Shown: one piece after another, positions 1 to 7,066 of the stretch
Layout of the letters: every line of letters starts with the position of its first letter
How positions within the stretch are numbered: the stretch's first letter is position 1
Position numbers and translations under genes: made by a program
The notes under the pieces: generated by a model
Told to the model about the DNA's origin: nothing
What the model saw: the letters and a program-made list of their open reading frames with translations, nothing else
The model's database searches: none
Assembly (NCBI GenBank): GCA_019313505.1
Contig: JAFDBA010000159.1
Location: 1-8,635, forward strand
Reading direction: 5' to 3'
Length of the DNA stretch: 8,635 nucleotides
From: Deltaproteobacteria bacterium
Lineage (GTDB): Bacteria > Desulfobacterota > Desulfobacteria > Desulfobacterales > UBA11574

Positions 1-225
1 AGAAATCTTATCCGCAAATGGCATCCGGACAGATGTAATAAAAACAAAGAAAAATGCAAAGAAATGACAACCAGGATTATCGCTGCATACAGGATTATTA
101 ATGATTACTGTAAAAACTATAAATTTTCCTTTTCCGAACAAGAGGTTAAAAAATATCTCTCGGCAAAAGAGTGGTGGTTTGAACGTTTCGGTATGAATTC
201 CCTTTACAGCGATGAACAGAAGTAA
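1..225 (+). CDS. J-domain (DnaJ-like) protein, C-terminal part only
   Basis: The reading frame is open from base 1 to TAA at 223-225, giving 74 residues. The N-terminus lies outside the window. The visible part begins RNLIRKWHPDRC, which contains the HPD tripeptide (residues 8-10 of the fragment), the J-domain signature that stimulates the ATPase of Hsp70/DnaK. A helix of the form TTRIIAAYRIINDYC follows, in the place of J-domain helix III, and then a polar tail with WWFERFG and no further known domain. The G/F region, zinc-finger and substrate-binding domains of true DnaJ are absent after the J-domain. This is therefore a small or C-terminal-J protein, perhaps a specialised DnaK co-chaperone, not DnaJ itself. 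The fragment is rich in Lys and Cys. What precedes the J-domain and what the client is cannot be seen here. Confidence 0.8.
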   Translation, partial: RNLIRKWHPDRCNKNKEKCKEMTTRIIAAYRIINDYCKNYKFSFSEQEVKKYLSAKEWWFERFGMNSLYSDEQK

Positions 226-270
226 AGAATCCCGGCCCAAAGAACCATGTTTTTCAGGACAAAATAAACA

Positions 271-292
271 CGAGATCTTTGCAAAGGTCTCG
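271..292. repeat. Perfect-type hairpin upstream of dfsP, related to the repeat at 1031-1101
   Basis: CGAGATCTTT and AAAGGTCTCG pair over 10 positions (one G-U) around a GC turn. No T-run follows, so it does not look like a standard intrinsic terminator for the J-domain gene. Its right arm, AAAGGTCTC, recurs at 1093-1101 on the other side of dfsP in the same orientation, which suggests a dispersed palindromic repeat family. It lies 25 bases before the dfsP start codon and could also influence that gene's mRNA; this is inference. Confidence 0.6.
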
Positions 293-317
293 CCATTATT
301 ATTAATAAGGACATAAA

Positions 318-1004
318 ATGAACGATATAAAATGTACACACAACAGCAAATCAAAGGGTCGATCGCAAAAACCTGCTTCTGAAATCCAAAACATTTTGGT
401 TTTTCAGCAAAATGGCAGTGGCGACAAAAAGATAGAGGGTGTTAGACAATACGGAAACAACTGTTTTTCCCTTGAAGTCGTATCGATTGATGCTCATCTG
501 CCTGTGGTCATCGACGATACAAAAGAGTATATCCCCAGGGACATTGAAGCTGACCTGGTTTTGGATTATCTGAAACATCCGGACCTTTCTCATGACCTTG
601 CTGTTGTTTGCCGGGATAAAAAAATTCCCGTGGTCGCCTCGGGAAAGAAATTTCGTGTCAAAGGAGCATTTACTCCCCCTACTTGATGCGGGCTCTCCCG
701 GCAGGTCTGCCTGGGTAATTATGGAAACATGTTTGGTGCACCGGAGTTTGCGGTGAAGGTTGTTGATGGAATTATAACCCAAATCAACGTACTGCGCGGG
801 GCTCCATGTGGAGCGACATGGGGAACAGCAAGTCGCGTTGAGAACCTTCCCGTTGATGAAGCAATAGTTCGTATCGGTCTGGATGTACAATACTACTGCG
901 TAGCAGATCCTGCAGGCTGGGACCCGATTTATGGTAAAAGTCCGGTCCATCTGGCAGGCAAATTTCACACGGCTGCACTTAAAAAAGCCTTAAAATATTT
1001 GTAA
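318..1004 (+). CDS. dfsP: DUF166-family selenoprotein DfsP, with in-frame UGA read as selenocysteine
   Basis: The frame from ATG 318 (AAGG at 307-310 as ribosome site) reaches UGA at 684-686. It then continues in the same frame with no other stop to TAA at 1002-1004. Read through, it gives 228 residues with Sec123. The UGA sits inside continuous protein: GAFTPPT-Sec-CGLSRQVCLG. A SECIS-type hairpin (697-715) begins 10 bases after it. The sequence matches my recollection of the DUF166 family (DfsP), in which this site is Cys or Sec in different members. Sec123 and Cys124 are adjacent, and Cys131, Cys164 (in APCGATWG) and Cys194 follow, which suggests a redox or metal-binding site; the biochemical function is unknown. 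No signal peptide or membrane segment is seen, so it is probably cytoplasmic. A caller that stops at UGA would report a 122-residue protein plus a separate 91-residue one starting at ATG 729. Family assignment is from memory of motifs; the recoding is strongly supported by sequence. Confidence 0.88.
697..715 (+). promoter_or_regulatory. Bacterial SECIS stem-loop for Sec123 of dfsP
   Basis: CCC (697-699) pairs with GGG (713-715), and GGCA (700-703) pairs with TGCC (708-711). The apical loop is GGTC (704-707) and T712 is bulged. Seventeen bases separate the UGA from the loop, close to the 18 in E. coli fdhF as I recall it. The ten bases GCAGGTCTGC are the same as the fdhF apical region. In fdhF the GGUC loop and a bulged U are recognised by SelB, the selenocysteine-specific elongation factor. 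Here the bulged U is on the 3' side of the stem, whereas in fdhF it is on the 5' side. The hairpin also codes for protein (SRQVCLG). Confidence 0.85.
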
Positions 1005-1030
1005 AAGTTATTTTCTGACTCTTTAAGATA

Positions 1031-1101
1031 AGACCTTCGAAAAATGTCCAATTTAGATGAACTCGTAAAAAGTCCGATTTAGACGATTTCGTAAAGGTCT
1101 C
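1031..1101. repeat. Palindromic intergenic repeat made of two tandem 26-base units
   Basis: The element fills most of the 133-base gap between dfsP and hrpA. Its ends, AGACCTT (1031-1037) and AAGGTCT (1094-1100), are exact inverted repeats, and the similarity continues inward with small gaps (CGAAA against TTTCG). Inside are two direct copies, 1046-1071 and 1072-1097, that match at 20 of 26 positions; both contain ATTTAGA and TCGTAAA. This is the structure of a small non-coding repeat (REP- or MITE-like). It encodes nothing. The right end shares AAAGGTCTC with the hairpin at 271-292. No promoter with good spacing was recognised for hrpA in this gap. Confidence 0.65.
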
Positions 1102-1137
1102 AAGATACCATCACCGTTAAACTGTATTTACCATAAT

Positions 1138-4100
1138 ATGTTAAAAAAATTTGAGTCGCTTTTACCAAAAGCGCTTAGTTCCGATAGACACGCCATCCGT
1201 CGTGAAATAATACAGATCAAACAATGCGCCATCAAAACCGCGGCTGAAAATAAGATAAAAAAGAAACTTGTTCAGCTGGAAAAAAAACTTCAAACATCCA
1301 TCAAAAAAAAATCATGGCGAAAAGCAAACCGTCCGAAACCTATCTATAACGATGCCCTCCCCATCTTTTCTAAAAAAGACGAAATAATAGATTCCATCTC
1401 GAAAAACCAGGTTGTCATAATTTCCGGTGAGACCGGATCCGGCAAAACCACCCAGATACCGAAATTCTGCCTTGCAGCCAAACGCGGCATTAACGGCAAG
1501 ATCGGCTGTACCCAGCCGAGAAGGATCGCTGCAACCACTGTCTCCAAACGTATTGCCGAAGAACTCGGTCAGGAGTTGGGGAAAACCATAGGTTACAAAA
1601 TCAGATTCAAAGATAAAACCGGTCCCAATGGATTTATTAAAATAATGACTGACGGTATCCTTCTGGCCGAAACCCAGAATGATCCGTATCTGAATGAATA
1701 CGATACCATTATAGTTGATGAGGCCCATGAAAGAAGTCTGAATATAGATTTTATCCTGGGAATTTTAAAAACTCTTTTAAAAAAAAGAAAAGACCTTAAG
1801 ATTGTCATAACCTCTGCAACCATTGACACGGAGAAATTTTCAAAGGCCTTTGACAATGCTCCTGTGATAGAAGTATCCGGACGCATGTACCCGGTCGAAA
1901 TACGTTATTTGCCGATTGACTCAAAACTCGAAGAAAACAATGAACAAACCCATATTGAAATGGCTGTCAGTACAATTGACAAACTGCAAATAAAAAGCCG
2001 CTCTGGGGATATCCTCGTCTTCATGCCCACCGAACAGGACATTCATGAAACCTGCGAACTAATCAAAGGAAGAAATTACAAAGACACGATTATCTTTCCT
2101 CTATTTGCCAGACTTGCAGGTTCTGAACAATCAAAAGTTTTTTCGCAAATTCCCGCCAGAAAGATAATTATTGCAACCAATATTGCTGAAACTTCCATAA
2201 CCATACCAGGAATTAAATATGTCATCGACACCGGTCTTGCGCGAATATCCCGGTACACTCCAAGATCAAGAACCACTTCCCTTCCGGTCACAGCAATATC
2301 AAAAAGCAGTGCCAATCAGCGAAAAGGAAGATGCGGCAGAGTCGAAAACGGTGTATGCATACGACTTTTTTCTGAACAAGAGTTTGAGAACCGTCCGCTT
2401 TTTACGCCGCCCGAAATTTTAAGAGCCAACCTGGCCGAAGTCATTCTGAGAATGATTTCCCTGAAACTTGGCGATATATCGGATTTTCCTTTTATCGACA
2501 GGCCGGCATCAAAAAGCATACAGGACGGGTTTGATCTTCTTTACGAACTCGGAGCCATCGACCCGAAATCGGACAAAAAGAAATCAAAAGGAAAAGGGCG
2601 CTTTTCCCTAACAAAAAAAGGGGAACTTATGGCAAAAATGCCGGTTGACCCCAGAATATCCAGGATGCTCATTGAAGCACAGACCCAAGGATGTCTTGAA
2701 GAAATTATCGTTGTTGCTGCTGCCCTTAGTATACAGGATCCCAGAGAACGGCCCACAGAAAAAGCTCGGGAAGCTGATCAGATTCACAAAGCATTTTATG
2801 ATCCTTCATCAGATTTTATCACTCTTCTCAATATCTGGCGAAAATACCACCAGTCCCGGCAAAAAGAAAAAACAACAGGAAGCTTAAAAAAATTCTGCAA
2901 AAACCACTATCTTTCTTTTAAAAGGATGAGAGAATGGTGTGATATCCATGCTCAGATTTCTGGAGTTCTCAGAGAATATGTTATAAATGATATAAAAAAT
3001 CAGGCCAAAGATGCCGGAATCGTCAAGAGCACTTCGTCTCAAACACCAGTCATCCAAGACAGTCCCCTATATGCCGCAATCCACAAATCGATTTTGAGCG
3101 GTTTTCTCTCCAACATTGCGGTGAAAAAAGAGAAGAACATATTTCAAGCCACAAAGGAAAAAGAAGTGATGATCTTTCCGGGGTCAACCCTCTTCAATAA
3201 TGCAAAAACATGGCTTGTGGCTGCCGAAATGGTTGAGACATCGCGAATTTTTGCCAGGACGTGCGCAAACATTAACAGTGACTGGCTTGAAAAACTGGGT
3301 GAAGACCTGTGCAAATATACCTATCTTCATCCACACTGGGAAAGAAACAGGGGCGAGGTAGTCGCTTACGAACAGGTAAGCCTTTTTGGTCTCATTATAG
3401 TTCCCCAAAGACCCGTATCCTATGGCAGGATTAATCCAGACCTGGCATCTGACATTTTTATCCAAAGCGCGCTGGTTCAAGGTGATATCAAAAAGAAGTT
3501 CGATTTTATGCTGCACAACCAGAAACTTGTTGATGAAGTCAGAGGCATGGAAGATAAGATCAGAAAAAGGGATGTTCTTGTCAGTGAGGCCGAATTGTTC
3601 GAGTTCTACCATAAAAAGTTGAAAGGATGTTATGATATCAGAACCCTATCAAAACACATCAAAAAAAAGGAAAGCGACCTTTTTTTGCGAATGAAACCGG
3701 ATGATATTCTCCGCTATCGTCCGGATGAAACAGAACTGTCTCTTTACCCTGACAGAATTAATTTAGGGGGCCACGGATTTGATTGCGTCTACAAATTCGA
3801 CCCCGACAAAAACGAAGATGGTGCAACAGTAAAAATACCGTCATCCTATGCCCCAATGGTTCTTTCAGAATCACTGGACTGGCTTGTACCCGGACTTTAC
3901 AGGGAAAAAATAAGCGCTCTTATCAAGGGCCTTCCCAAAGCTTTTCGTAAAAAACTTGTACCTGTTGCAAATACAGTCGATGTGATCATCAATGAAATGC
4001 CTAAAACTAAAAGCTCTTTGATAACAGAACTTGGAAATTTTATTTATAATCGCTTCGGCGGTCTTGATATCCCTGCATCTTCCTGGCCTGCAGATCTTTT

Positions 4101-5148
4101 ACCGGACCATCTAAAAATGCGCATATCGATCACCGACCAGAAAGGCAAGGAACTCCGCTCCAGCAGGAATCCGTCAATTTTACGCCAGAATATTTCAGTT
4201 GAAGCTGACCCAAAAGAACCGAATGAAATTGAATCTGCCAGAAAAAAGTGGGAAAGGACCGGCATAACATGCTGGGATTTTCCTGATCTACCTGAAAGTA
4301 TCAGCGTAAAAGATGAAAATAAGATAAAATGGTTTGTTTATCCCGGTCTTCAAAAAACTGCTAAAGGGAAAAAGAGTGTAAACCTTCGCCTTTTTCGCCT
4401 TCGGGACAAAGCTGTCGATTCACATAAAGATGGTATCACCATGTTATTTACCATCTACTTTTCAAAGGATCTGAAGTTTTTAAAAAAGGCTCTGACACTA
4501 CCGAAAAAAAAGGAGAAGATGGCCAATTATTTTGGAGGGGCCCAACGCTTTAGAAAAAAGCTCTACCAAATCATCATCAACAATCTGTTTTGCAAAAACA
4601 TAAGATCCAAAGACGCTTTTTATTCCCACGCCGAATCTGTAGCACCTACAATTCTTCCAAAGGGCCGAGAATTATTAGACCTAAGCCTGTCTGTTCTTGA
4701 TGCTTATCATGAAACCAGAACCTCACTTTATGACCTTGAAACTGTCCACAGTGCCAACAGTGCCGCCCTGCAATTTTTAAAGGACTTAAGAGAGGAGCTT
4801 AAAAAGCTTGCCCCTGAAACTTTTATGGATCTTTACGACGCCCACCGTCTCATACACCTTATTAGATACATAAAGGCTATCGATTTCCGTGCCCGTCGAG
4901 CTTTGGTTAATTTTGAAAAAGACAGGGCAAAGGCCAAAGAAGTCCTTCTTTTTACCCAAAGCCTTAATAAACAACTGCAAGGGCTTTCGCTATCAGCATC
5001 TGCAGAAAAAAAAGCTGCCATCGAGGAGTATTTCTGGCTGATTGAAGAATACAAAGTATCTGTTTTTGCCCAGGAACTCAAAACACCGGTACGGGTTTCC
5101 AAAAAACGATTAGAAAAAAGGTTAAGGGAGATAGAAAGGATGGTATAA
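1138..5148 (+). CDS. hrpA: ATP-dependent RNA helicase HrpA (DEAH box)
   Basis: This 1336-residue protein is close to the size of E. coli HrpA (about 1300). It is a cytoplasmic DEAH-box helicase, linked in E. coli to mRNA processing and rescue of stalled or collided ribosomes. Visible motifs in order: Walker A GETGSGKT (97-104), TQPRR (125-129), DEAH (194-197), SAT (226-228), TNIAETSITIPG (347-358) and QRKGRCGR (394-401). These span both RecA-like domains. HA2 and OB-fold regions follow at roughly 430-700. The long C-terminal DUF3418 region typical of HrpA then runs to the end, recognised by LDWLVPGL (about 911-918) and the following LPKAFRKKLVPV. The N-terminus is Lys-rich and aligns in length with known HrpA, which supports ATG 1138, although no convincing Shine-Dalgarno precedes it. 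All helicase motifs appear intact. The gene ends 19 bases before the convergent glycosyltransferase gene, with no evident terminator between them. Confidence 0.97.
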   Translation: MLKKFESLLPKALSSDRHAIRREIIQIKQCAIKTAAENKIKKKLVQLEKKLQTSIKKKSWRKANRPKPIYNDALPIFSKKDEIIDSISKNQVVIISGETGSGKTTQIPKFCLAAKRGINGKIGCTQPRRIAATTVSKRIAEELGQELGKTIGYKIRFKDKTGPNGFIKIMTDGILLAETQNDPYLNEYDTIIVDEAHERSLNIDFILGILKTLLKKRKDLKIVITSATIDTEKFSKAFDNAPVIEVSGRMYPVEIRYLPIDSKLEENNEQTHIEMAVSTIDKLQIKSRSGDILVFMPTEQDIHETCELIKGRNYKDTIIFPLFARLAGSEQSKVFSQIPARKIIIATNIAETSITIPGIKYVIDTGLARISRYTPRSRTTSLPVTAISKSSANQRKGRCGRVENGVCIRLFSEQEFENRPLFTPPEILRANLAEVILRMISLKLGDISDFPFIDRPASKSIQDGFDLLYELGAIDPKSDKKKSKGKGRFSLTKKGELMAKMPVDPRISRMLIEAQTQGCLEEIIVVAAALSIQDPRERPTEKAREADQIHKAFYDPSSDFITLLNIWRKYHQSRQKEKTTGSLKKFCKNHYLSFKRMREWCDIHAQISGVLREYVINDIKNQAKDAGIVKSTSSQTPVIQDSPLYAAIHKSILSGFLSNIAVKKEKNIFQATKEKEVMIFPGSTLFNNAKTWLVAAEMVETSRIFARTCANINSDWLEKLGEDLCKYTYLHPHWERNRGEVVAYEQVSLFGLIIVPQRPVSYGRINPDLASDIFIQSALVQGDIKKKFDFMLHNQKLVDEVRGMEDKIRKRDVLVSEAELFEFYHKKLKGCYDIRTLSKHIKKKESDLFLRMKPDDILRYRPDETELSLYPDRINLGGHGFDCVYKFDPDKNEDGATVKIPSSYAPMVLSESLDWLVPGLYREKISALIKGLPKAFRKKLVPVANTVDVIINEMPKTKSSLITELGNFIYNRFGGLDIPASSWPADLLPDHLKMRISITDQKGKELRSSRNPSILRQNISVEADPKEPNEIESARKKWERTGITCWDFPDLPESISVKDENKIKWFVYPGLQKTAKGKKSVNLRLFRLRDKAVDSHKDGITMLFTIYFSKDLKFLKKALTLPKKKEKMANYFGGAQRFRKKLYQIIINNLFCKNIRSKDAFYSHAESVAPTILPKGRELLDLSLSVLDAYHETRTSLYDLETVHSANSAALQFLKDLREELKKLAPETFMDLYDAHRLIHLIRYIKAIDFRARRALVNFEKDRAKAKEVLLFTQSLNKQLQGLSLSASAEKKAAIEEYFWLIEEYKVSVFAQELKTPVRVSKKRLEKRLREIERMV

Positions 5149-5167
5149 AAAAACAGGGTTGTATATG

Positions 5168-5911
5168 TTAAAATCTTTCTAAAAGCGACGTGTAATACAG
5201 CGCTTCTTCTTTGCGTCCTCGTTTGCGACATCCGGCCGCATAAATAGCACACTTTTCTTTGAGGGTTTTATCATGCCCGCCCCGTTTTATGATAAGCGAA
5301 GTATCGATAAGATATACAGGAAACCGGCAACTTATTCTTAGCCATAGATCATAGTCCTCACAGACAGGAAGCTTTTCATCAAAAACTCCTATTTCGTCAA
5401 ACAGGCTGCGTCTGATCATAACTGCGGACGGACTCACCAGGCACAAAGCCAAGGATTGTTCAAAAATCATTCCCTCAGGTTTTTTATGCCGTTTTTTGGG
5501 GTTGACACGGACACCCTTTCTGATCCAAGTCTCTTCTGTCTGGCAGATTTGAGCATCCTGATTTTTGTTGAAAAATTCAACTTGCCGGAAAAGTTTTTGT
5601 GGCAGCCAGAGATCATCCGAATCAAGAAAAGCGATAAAGCGTCCTGATGCAGCCGTAATCCCCCGGTTTCGAGCAGCGCTCACTCCATGGTTGTTTTGTC
5701 GGAAAACCGTGATATCGTCCTGGTATGAATTGAGAATTTCAAGGGTATTATCTGTGGAGCCGTCATCAACAATAATCAGCTCAAAATCCCTGTAAACTTG
5801 GGATAGGACAGAATCGACGGCCTCTTCGATTATCCAGCCACGATTATATGTGGGGATTATGACACTAATCAGCGGTTTTTTTTGTTTTTTTTTGTTTTTC
5901 TTCACCTGCAA
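5168..5911 (-). CDS. Glycosyltransferase family 2 (GT-A fold)
   Basis: The 247-residue product transfers a sugar from a nucleotide-sugar donor; donor and acceptor cannot be told from sequence. After a basic N-terminal stretch (KKNKKKQKK, 4-12) comes the GT2 start KPLISVIIPTYNRGW. VDDGSTD (48-54) follows, then NHGVSAARNRG (74-84), DSDD (97-100, the metal/nucleotide-binding DXD-type site) and CEDYDLWLR (184-192, with the likely catalytic acid region). There is no membrane segment or signal peptide, so it acts on the cytoplasmic side. It would serve surface polysaccharide, lipid or protein glycosylation. The only in-frame starts between the upstream TAG (5918-5920) and the GT domain are TTG at 5911 and GTG at 5905. 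Neither has a good ribosome site, so initiation may depend on translation of the upstream radical SAM gene. The start region has A-tracts of 5, 9 and 8 bases that are prone to slippage. Confidence 0.9.
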   Translation of the reverse strand: MQVKKNKKKQKKPLISVIIPTYNRGWIIEEAVDSVLSQVYRDFELIIVDDGSTDNTLEILNSYQDDITVFRQNNHGVSAARNRGITAASGRFIAFLDSDDLWLPQKLFRQVEFFNKNQDAQICQTEETWIRKGVRVNPKKRHKKPEGMIFEQSLALCLVSPSAVMIRRSLFDEIGVFDEKLPVCEDYDLWLRISCRFPVYLIDTSLIIKRGGHDKTLKEKCAIYAAGCRKRGRKEEALYYTSLLERF

Positions 5912-5917
5912 CTTCGA

Positions 5918-6931
5918 CTACAACCCCACACCATGGATCTGTGCTCCACAATACGGGCACAGGCTGTTTTCCGTCAGATTCTCCCGAATATCAAACCCCC
6001 ATCGGTCAATCAGAATCTTACCGCATTTATAACAGAATGTCTTCTCTCCACTCTCGCCGGGCACATTCCCGGTATAAACATATTTTAATCCCGCCTTTAT
6101 CCCGATTTCACGCGCCATAACCAGAGTCTTAACCGGCGTTGGAGGTCGACCCGTCAGCTTGTATGTGGGATGAAACCGGCTAATATGCCAGGGGGTTTCT
6201 GTGCCCAGAGAATCCGCCAGAAAGGCCGCCAGATTTCCAAGTTCATCCCTGGCATCGTTTAACCCCGGAATAAGTAATGTGGTAACCTCCACAAAAACAC
6301 CCAGGGACTTCATCAGTTTTAAGGTCTCTTTGACAGGCTCCAGTTTGGCCCCGCAATATGTTTTATAAAAATCTTCGGTGTAGGCTTTTAAGTCAACATT
6401 GGCCCCATCGAGGTAAGGGCTTATCATATTAATTGCCTCGGCGGTCATGTATCCATTGGTGACGAACACATTTTTAATTCCCTTTTGGTGAGCAAGCTTA
6501 GCCGTGTCATAGGCAAATTCAAAAAAAACGGTGGGTTCGGTATAAGTATAGGCGATGGTTTTGCAATCCCCCTTTAAAGCGGCATCAACAACATCCCGGG
6601 GGGAGCAGTTGTCCCCCATGATCATCCCGTTACGGTCCGACGGCATCTGGGCGATATCCGCGTTCTGACAAAAATGGCACCTGAAGTTACAACCCACGGT
6701 GGCTATGGAATAGGAAAGACTCCCTGGCATGAGATGAAAAAGCGGTTTTTTTTCAATGGGGTCGATGTGGCGTGCAATAAGCCTTCCGTAAACCAGAGTG
6801 TTAAGAACCCCTTCACGGTTTTCCCTAACACCGCATATTCCGCGACGACCTCCTTTTATGATGCACCGATGGTTGCAAAGATTGCATTTTACTTTGTTCT
6901 CATCCAGCGGTTCATATAAATAAGCTTCCAT
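5918..6931 (-). CDS. amrS: AmmeMemoRadiSam-type radical SAM enzyme
   Basis: The product (337 residues from ATG 6931) is a radical SAM protein of the PflA-like COG1180 group. CNFRCHFC (81-88) is the CxxxCxxC motif that holds the 4Fe-4S cluster which cleaves S-adenosylmethionine. An N-terminal cysteine set CNLCNHRC (16-23) plus Cys33 (GICGVREN), the YTYTEPT stretch, and a C-terminal zinc-ribbon-like pair CYKC (300-303) and CPYC (325-328) match the family that co-occurs with Memo and AMMECR1 proteins. Its reaction is not established to my knowledge. No Memo or AMMECR1 partner is in the window. ATG 6931 is chosen over an in-frame TTG at 6946 because GGGAG (6944-6940) lies 8 bases before the ATG. 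The stop TAG is 6 bases before the glycosyltransferase start, in the same frame. The symbol amrS is the usual name for this family; identity rests on motifs remembered, not on a search. Confidence 0.9.
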   Translation of the reverse strand: MEAYLYEPLDENKVKCNLCNHRCIIKGGRRGICGVRENREGVLNTLVYGRLIARHIDPIEKKPLFHLMPGSLSYSIATVGCNFRCHFCQNADIAQMPSDRNGMIMGDNCSPRDVVDAALKGDCKTIAYTYTEPTVFFEFAYDTAKLAHQKGIKNVFVTNGYMTAEAINMISPYLDGANVDLKAYTEDFYKTYCGAKLEPVKETLKLMKSLGVFVEVTTLLIPGLNDARDELGNLAAFLADSLGTETPWHISRFHPTYKLTGRPPTPVKTLVMAREIGIKAGLKYVYTGNVPGESGEKTFCYKCGKILIDRWGFDIRENLTENSLCPYCGAQIHGVGL

Positions 6932-6939
6932 AGTTCGGA

Positions 6940-6944
6940 CTCCC
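6940..6944 (-). promoter_or_regulatory. Ribosome binding site deciding the amrS start
   Basis: On the minus strand GGGAG is followed by 8 bases and then ATG (6931-6929). The in-frame TTG at 6946-6944 overlaps this site and has no comparable site of its own, so the ATG is preferred. Confidence 0.7.
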
Positions 6945-6977
6945 AATCCGAGGTTAAAAGTTGAACCTTTAACACTA

Positions 6978-7056
6978 AACCTTAAACCCCGATCTAATAA
7001 TCAATCGTTAATTGTTAACCATTGATTATTAACCATTATTTATTCAACCTTAAACC
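6978..7056. repeat. Direct 11-base repeats in the methyltransferase-amrS gap
   Basis: AACCTTAAACC occurs exactly at 6978-6988 and again at 7046-7056, with the related TTGAACCTTTAAC at 6961-6973. They bracket the hairpin at 6995-7031. The stretch 6951-7060 is low-complexity and A+T-rich and shows no coding frame. It may be a degenerate intergenic repeat. Confidence 0.5.
6995..7031. repeat. Large inverted repeat between methyltransferase and amrS genes
   Basis: TAATAATCAAT (6995-7005) and ATTGATTATTA (7021-7031) are exact inverted repeats of 11 bases. Inside them GTTAA (7007-7011) and TTAAC (7015-7019) pair around a TTG loop, with a single C/C mismatch between the two stems. The whole 37 bases can fold into one hairpin. 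It has no G+C-rich stem or T-run, so it is not a canonical terminator. It could be an operator, an mRNA element in the 5' leader of amrS, or part of a dispersed repeat. Confidence 0.65.
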
Positions 7057-7066
7057 TTGCCCTTTC

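Noticed and set aside
318..686. Two separate small genes (318-686 and 729-1004), or a pseudogene broken by a nonsense mutation
   Set aside because: Both halves are in one frame, the join has no other stop, the stop is UGA within a Cys-containing motif and a SECIS hairpin follows at the right spacing. ATG 729 has no ribosome site.
351..968. Long open frame on the minus strand opposite dfsP (205 codons)
   Set aside because: It shows no recognisable motif and lies wholly opposite a recognised protein; it is best explained as a shadow of dfsP.
1031..1101. CRISPR array
   Set aside because: There are only two adjoining units without spacers and no cas genes nearby.
3184..3612. Minus-strand open frame of 142 codons inside hrpA
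   Set aside because: It is antisense to the conserved C-terminal region of HrpA and has no domain or start signal of its own.
5149..5167. Bidirectional terminator between hrpA and the glycosyltransferase gene
   Set aside because: The 19 bases contain no stem-loop.
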